Source: Bradyrhizobium sp. YR681 (GTDB taxonomy: Bacteria; Pseudomonadota; Alphaproteobacteria; Rhizobiales; Xanthobacteraceae). Taken from it: 64,000 bases of DNA. The translations under genes were made by a program, and so were the position numbers. Positions 59,923 to 64,000 of this stretch are shown here, in pieces; position 1 is the stretch's first letter, and every line of letters begins with the position of its first letter. The stretch is from positions 21,926-85,925 of the forward strand of contig NZ_AKIY01000182.1 of NCBI RefSeq assembly GCF_000282615.1, read 5' to 3'. The notes beneath the pieces were generated by a model that worked only from the letters and a program-made list of their open reading frames with translations, ran no database searches and was not told the DNA's origin.

Positions 59923-61591
59923 GGCTCCCCTCCCCGTTGTTCGACCGCGCTTTCATCCCGTGACGTGTCGCGGATGCAGCGAGATCGAGTGCGGCTTCGG
60001 TCACATCCATCCGATGCTGTTCCTGCGCATGCTGGAGCTTCTGCTCGTGGCCGAGCGCCTTCAAGTGCGCGTCGAGCACCGCGATCTTCGCGTCGAGGCC
60101 CGCCCTGATCCTGGCGATCTCGATCTCGGCCTGCATCTTCACCTGCTGGTGGATCGCATCGGCCTGTGCCTTCTCGCGCTCGATCTGCACCTTGTGCGCG
60201 GCGGCAAGCTGCTCGGCCTGAACGCGCGCCTGGAGCGCCAATAGTTTCGGATCGGGCGGCGGCTGTGGCGGCGCCGGCGGCGGATGCAGCAACTGCCCGG
60301 TCTGGGGATTGACGGCCATCGGATCGTTGAAGAACTGGTCCGGATTCCTGTGCCCCATGATCCGCGTCAGCTCGGCCGCCGTGTTGTAGAGCTGGCGGTC
60401 GCCGACCAAATTGATCTTGCCGCCGGCGAGCAGCTCCTTCTGCACGTTGGCGATCGCCATGGTCTGGGCGAACTGCTGCGCCTTGCCGCCGGCGCCGAGG
60501 CCGACATTGATGGTCATGTCGTCGCGTGTCTTCCAGTTGCGCGGGTTGACGTCGACCCAGGCATTGCGCAGCCGCACCGTCTCCTCGCGCTGACCATGCT
60601 TGCGGATCGTGCCGTGCAGCAGCGCAAAGATGTCGCGCACGCCTTCGGCCATGATGCGTGCGATCAGCTTGATCCGCATCTGCGAGGCCGAGAACACCTG
60701 CGCGACCGCGGTCGCCGACTGGTTCTGCAAGGCATTGGCGTCGATGCCCTGCGTCTGCTTGCCAAGACCAGTGCGGATCTCGAGCTCGGCGTCGATATAC
60801 TGCAGCATCGGGTAGATCGACGTGGTGATGTCAGGCACCACCTGCCAGTTCAGCCCGCCGGCCGTCTTGGTGCGCACCACCCCGCCCGGCCGTGACACCA
60901 GAAGATCGTCCAGCGTGTTCGGCCCGGCATTCTGCTCGGCGACCTCGACGCGTGGATTGTTGTGCAGGTAGAGATTATCGAGCGCGCCGCGCTTCAGCGC
61001 CGTCTTCTCGCGTTGCAGCGGCATCACGAGGTCGGCGATCGAGCGACCGAAGAAGCGATGGGTCACCGGCACCGGTGTGGTCGCCGCAAACGGCATCTCG
61101 TCGAATGGCGTGATGCAGTCCTTGCCGTCCTTGCGCAGGATCTCGGCCTGGTCGCCGCCGGTGATCACCTGGTAGAGGCAGGGACGGCCCGTCCCTTCGA
61201 AATCCATCCGAACATAGTGCTCTGTGATGCGCACCAGCCGCGCCGCCGAATTGGCGCTGCCGCCGCCAGCCGTCGCGGACAAGTGCTCTTCCACGGTATC
61301 GCGCGCCAGCGTCTCGATCTCGGTCGTGCCGGCATGCGGCCGCAGCGCCCGTATCTGGCCGGCGTCAAAGCCTTCAGCGATCAACTGCGCCTCGGTCCTG
61401 GTGACGACCTCGTGGAAACAATAATTGCAATCGCGGATGCTGCGCGCACCGCGCTCGATGCCGAATTCTTCGGGCGGCACGCCCATCACCCGCGCCTGCG
61501 CGAGCTTGCGCGTGGTGACGATGGTGACGTCGTGCGTGACGAGAGAGCCCATCGGCGCAAGCGGCACCGGGGCTAGCAAGGGAATGGGCAT
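59915..61591 (-). CDS. Phage portal protein, N-terminally truncated
   Basis: The 558-residue frame contains the conserved C-terminal two-thirds of rhizobial portal proteins: VMGVPPEEFGIERGARSIRD, LVRITEHYVRMDFEGTGRP, THRFFGRSIADLVM, GIDANALQNQSATAVAQVF and NPRNWKTRDDMTINVGLG. It is followed by a long proline/glutamine-rich coiled tail. From memory, full-length relatives carry about 200 further N-terminal residues, which are absent here. The upstream DNA encodes an unrelated protein at 61801. The product is probably non-functional or a remnant. Confidence 0.8.
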   Translation of the reverse strand: MPIPLLAPVPLAPMGSLVTHDVTIVTTRKLAQARVMGVPPEEFGIERGARSIRDCNYCFHEVVTRTEAQLIAEGFDAGQIRALRPHAGTTEIETLARDTVEEHLSATAGGGSANSAARLVRITEHYVRMDFEGTGRPCLYQVITGGDQAEILRKDGKDCITPFDEMPFAATTPVPVTHRFFGRSIADLVMPLQREKTALKRGALDNLYLHNNPRVEVAEQNAGPNTLDDLLVSRPGGVVRTKTAGGLNWQVVPDITTSIYPMLQYIDAELEIRTGLGKQTQGIDANALQNQSATAVAQVFSASQMRIKLIARIMAEGVRDIFALLHGTIRKHGQREETVRLRNAWVDVNPRNWKTRDDMTINVGLGAGGKAQQFAQTMAIANVQKELLAGGKINLVGDRQLYNTAAELTRIMGHRNPDQFFNDPMAVNPQTGQLLHPPPAPPQPPPDPKLLALQARVQAEQLAAAHKVQIEREKAQADAIHQQVKMQAEIEIARIRAGLDAKIAVLDAHLKALGHEQKLQHAQEQHRMDVTEAALDLAASATRHGMKARSNNGEGSHV

Positions 61592-61800
61592 GTGTGATTG
61601 AGCTTTCAGTTCGGTATGCGGGCGCCCGACGCTGGGCAGAAATCGCGCTAGTCGGCGTTGTGCGCATATCATGCGGCTGCCAGTCGCGCGCGTTGGTCTG
61701 ATCTCGAGAGAAAACACCTCGCGACCACCGCCCGAACTTGGCCGCATCAGGCGCGACAGTCGTCGTCTGCACAATGCAAAACTCGCTGTTTGCGACCCAC

Positions 61801-63099
61801 TCATTCCTGTCGCAGGAGCGGCCGGATCCAGCGTGCGAACCATTCCTCCGCTTCGTTTCGGCTATCGCTACGATTCTCAAATTCCCAGATTGGCGGCGCA
61901 ATGGAACGGTTCGGCTCATTCGCGAGCACTTCGTCAGCCGCGTTGGCCGGCGCATTTCCTGAAGTAAGCGCATAGCCCGAATTCGAAGCATTGACGCGTG
62001 TGAGACGTCGCACCTCCTCTGGAGGTGTTGCGCCCGCAGAACCGGGCGAAACGCGCAACGACCGCAAAGGGGCATGCAACGCCCCCGGATCGAACATCAA
62101 TTGAGGAACGTTCGGCGGCCCAGAGCCGCGCGCGGGATGTGCAGCGCTCCCTGATATTGCCGGCTGACGACCTTCTCCCAGCGCATTCCAGCGGTCCTCA
62201 AACGAGGGGAGCACCCTGCCCGCCCCCGGAGCAACGCTGTCCCTCCAGTCACCGATGCCATTGCCGTCACCGATCGAACCGGTCCCTCCGCGTTCGGAAG
62301 GCATCAGCAAACTCGGAGCCGCGCGTGGCACGTCGAAGGAAGGCAGCGGCAGTCGCGGATCGGGCGCGGGCGCCGAGCGAGCCGGGACATGCGAGCGTAC
62401 AACAGGATCCAATGGCGCTGGACCATTGGGGCCGCCAAGCGACGTAGGGCCTATGGCACGCGGGATGGCCCTGCCTGAAAGGTTCTGCGGCGGCACGACC
62501 ACTGCAGAACCATTTGGCGTTCCGCCGGGGCCGAGCGGCGATCCCGCTGGATCGAGACCGCTCTGCTCGTGCGTGCTTGCATTAGGCGCATCTCCAGAGC
62601 CGGGCACACCGATGTTGAATTGACGCTGGATATCCTGAATATCCTTTGGGTCCAGCAACATGCTCCCCGCGCCTGGCGTCAGGAGCGCGCCGCCAGACAC
62701 CGCCTGCTCAGACTGTCCCATGGCGGCAATCAACGTGCTCGCAACCGAATTGCTGTTTTGCCCGAGCCCCATCGATGGATAGTGGATGCTCCGCGCGTTT
62801 ATCTTGTCCAGGACCGCTCTGCCGGCATTCCACATCTTCATGATCTCGGCCTGATCGCCGGAGGCCAACTCCGCCTGAGCAAAATCGGGCTGGTAAAAAT
62901 GTCGGTCGGCATACCCTCTCAATTCATCCGACGGCAAATGTCCGATCGGTTTGGGACGTCCGTCTGCGCCCGTTGCGAGGCCGTGCAATTCTCCGATGGC
63001 CTTCCCATTCGGATCGATCAATACAAGAAAGTTGTGGCCGGCAAGTCCACCGAGAAGGGGATACTGCGCCTTGACAATGCGATATTGGCCCTCGGCCAT
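61801..63099 (-). CDS. Hypothetical secreted-type protein with NSNSV motif, possible cargo
   Basis: The 432-residue product has an N-terminal domain (about 1-130) with GLAGHNFLVLIDPNGKAIGE and NSNSVASTLIAAMG, a pattern I associate with bacterial effector-like or hydrolase-like domains. A long, glycine/proline-rich linker (about 150-350) and a C-terminal block ending EWFARWIRPLLRQE follow. It occupies the place where the portal N-terminus and terminase should be. No exact family is recognised. A neighbouring lipoprotein suggests a pair. Confidence 0.45.
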   Translation of the reverse strand: MAEGQYRIVKAQYPLLGGLAGHNFLVLIDPNGKAIGELHGLATGADGRPKPIGHLPSDELRGYADRHFYQPDFAQAELASGDQAEIMKMWNAGRAVLDKINARSIHYPSMGLGQNSNSVASTLIAAMGQSEQAVSGGALLTPGAGSMLLDPKDIQDIQRQFNIGVPGSGDAPNASTHEQSGLDPAGSPLGPGGTPNGSAVVVPPQNLSGRAIPRAIGPTSLGGPNGPAPLDPVVRSHVPARSAPAPDPRLPLPSFDVPRAAPSLLMPSERGGTGSIGDGNGIGDWRDSVAPGAGRVLPSFEDRWNALGEGRQPAISGSAAHPARGSGPPNVPQLMFDPGALHAPLRSLRVSPGSAGATPPEEVRRLTRVNASNSGYALTSGNAPANAADEVLANEPNRSIAPPIWEFENRSDSRNEAEEWFARWIRPLLRQE

Positions 63100-63110
63100 G
63101 CTTCACCTGC

Positions 63111-63557
63111 TCATTCGTCGGGAACGTCGCGCCTGTAAGCTTGCACGACGGCATCATGCGGCTTCGAATAGGAGAGCCGCACGTCGATGTGATAGACTGC
63201 TCTTATTCCGTAGTCGCGAGAACTGGGCCGGAGATATCGCTGGTCACTTCGAACCCAGTATTCGCCCGAATAGCTGCACTCCTTGCTGGGGGCCGGGGCG
63301 CAGCGCAGACCAAGCGCTTCTGCATCGTCGCGCGAGATGCCCTTGGCAGACGTCTGCTCGATGATGAACTTTGTCGTCACCTGCTTCATACCGTCGGCTT
63401 CATAGTAGGCGTGGCTGCCAATGAACTTCGCCAGCTCGCCTTCGCCCAGCCCCTCCGTATTCAAGGTGATCCGAGGCCAGGGCCCGGCCCAGTAACATCC
63501 GGATGTCGCAAGGGCGGCTGCGAGCATCAGGACGCTCGCGATCGGACGTCTCGGCAT
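63111..63557 (-). CDS. Lipoprotein, possible partner of the 61801 protein
   Basis: The 148-residue product begins MPRRPIASVLMLAAALATSG with a lipobox (ATSGC), so it is likely to be lipid-anchored. The mature part has a beta pattern (DVRLSYSKPHDAVVQAYRRD near the end) and several cysteines. The stop is 11 bases before the 61801 gene's ATG, on the same strand. Small lipoproteins are typical immunity partners of secreted toxins, but this is inference. The ATG at 63557 is used. Confidence 0.5.
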   Translation of the reverse strand: MPRRPIASVLMLAAALATSGCYWAGPWPRITLNTEGLGEGELAKFIGSHAYYEADGMKQVTTKFIIEQTSAKGISRDDAEALGLRCAPAPSKECSYSGEYWVRSDQRYLRPSSRDYGIRAVYHIDVRLSYSKPHDAVVQAYRRDVPDE

Positions 63558-63863
63558 TAAGTCAGCTTTTGCGGCAGGTATCGCTTGCATCCATCATATC
63601 TCTACTGACCACCGGATCTGTCGCACGCTCCGCGTATCGCGCTTGAAACGAAGCCAATCGCACCGGCTTCTGCGACAATTTTTAGCGTATCGGCGCTGAA
63701 CCACAATCTATGATAGATCTAGAACATAAAGAGAACAACGTCAACAGTCCGGCGCAGCTGCGTGCCGCGTCGTCTCCTCAGGCGGCGCCACCGCAAGCAA
63801 GTGAACGGGCTCGTTCAATTTGTACGCCCAACGTCCGTGCAGGAGGAGTAGCGGAAGGGCGGC
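63558..63863. other. Non-coding gap before the right-edge gene
   Basis: No convincing gene was found in these 306 bases. The sequence around 63680-63730 is AT-richer (TTTTTAGCG and AGAACATAAAGAG) and may hold a promoter for the lipoprotein operon. A short plus-strand frame here has poor composition and is not accepted. Confidence 0.45.
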
Positions 63864-64000
63864 CTAGTAACTGCCGCTGCTGCGCATGTAGTCCTGGATC
63901 AGGCCCAGAAGTCCGCCGGCCGATGCTCGATCGGTGCTGGTAGAATCGATCGCTGCGGCGGCCGCGATCGGGCCTGCCAGGCTGCCGTTAGCGGCACTTT
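63864..64000 (-). CDS. C-terminal part of an unidentified protein
   Basis: The minus-strand frame entering from the right edge reads alanine/serine-rich then GGLLGLIQDYMRSSGSY before stopping at 63864. About 44 codons are visible. The pattern is not enough to identify the family; it could be a further phage or cargo gene. Confidence 0.5.
   Translation of the reverse strand, partial: SAANGSLAGPIAAAAAIDSTSTDRASAGGLLGLIQDYMRSSGSY

Noticed and set aside
63710..63943. Short plus-strand frame near the right edge
   Set aside because: It overlaps the minus-strand end of a better-supported gene and has an improbable amino-acid composition.
1..64000. CRISPR arrays, insertion sequences, rRNA and tRNA genes
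   Set aside because: No regularly spaced repeats, transposase motifs or RNA gene sequences were recognised by reading.

Overview
The window looks like chromosomal DNA of a Bradyrhizobium-type alphaproteobacterium (Nitrobacteraceae). It is uniformly GC-rich. It carries FNR/FixK-type boxes in front of a low-oxygen/stress gene set, a hybrid CoA-dependent aromatic pathway, and rhizobial-type phage genes. This assignment is by gene content and base composition only; no rRNA or tRNA gene was seen.

Region 1 (1-13.2 kb) is a stress/low-oxygen island. Three divergent promoter regions each contain two FNR/FixK-type boxes (TTGA-N6-TCAA), one per direction. They face an Mla-type phospholipid ABC transporter operon (1-2194), two small membrane proteins (2370-3131), a universal stress protein plus a Pat-like acetyltransferase (6744-3141), a zinc alcohol dehydrogenase plus a phosphotransferase/kinase plus a CHAD protein (6919-10448), a PHA synthase (12283-10445) and a CBS-BON protein (12493-13221).

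Region 2 (13.2-29.3 kb) is a catabolic cluster with the hallmark enzymes of aerobic 2-aminobenzoate (anthranilate) degradation through CoA thioesters: an aryl-CoA ligase, a fused monooxygenase/reductase of the 2-aminobenzoyl-CoA type, an enoyl-CoA hydratase-like protein, an SDR, a hydrolase fused to an acyl-CoA dehydrogenase, a second CoA ligase, an octopine-dehydrogenase-like protein and a 3-hydroxyacyl-CoA-dehydrogenase-like protein. A MarR regulator sits in the middle. A shared AT-rich element (about CTTTAAGCCTAAAATAATT) occurs before most transcription units and is probably its operator.

Region 3 (29.3-40.0 kb) is a second catabolic cluster: a NicX-like extradiol ring-cleavage dioxygenase in one operon with a complete nitrate/taurine-type ABC importer and an IlvD-type dehydratase, followed by a beta-hydroxyacid dehydrogenase, a flavin reductase/flavin monooxygenase pair and a class III CoA-transferase. 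It probably serves an N-heteroaromatic or related hydroxylated substrate, but no complete known pathway is present.

Region 4 (40.1-64 kb, open on the right) is prophage DNA transcribed mainly on the minus strand. It holds an SU10-type capsid and adaptor, a portal gene, virion proteins, tail fibres, an endolysin, a 3TM holin and several tiny lysis-cassette genes, with a strong terminator at its left edge. The portal lacks its N-terminal part, and no terminase, integrase or repressor is visible. Several non-phage-like secreted, proline-rich or lipoprotein genes are interleaved, so this looks like a degraded, cargo-loaded prophage. A low-GC FkbM-like methyltransferase lies antisense beside the tail fibre gene.
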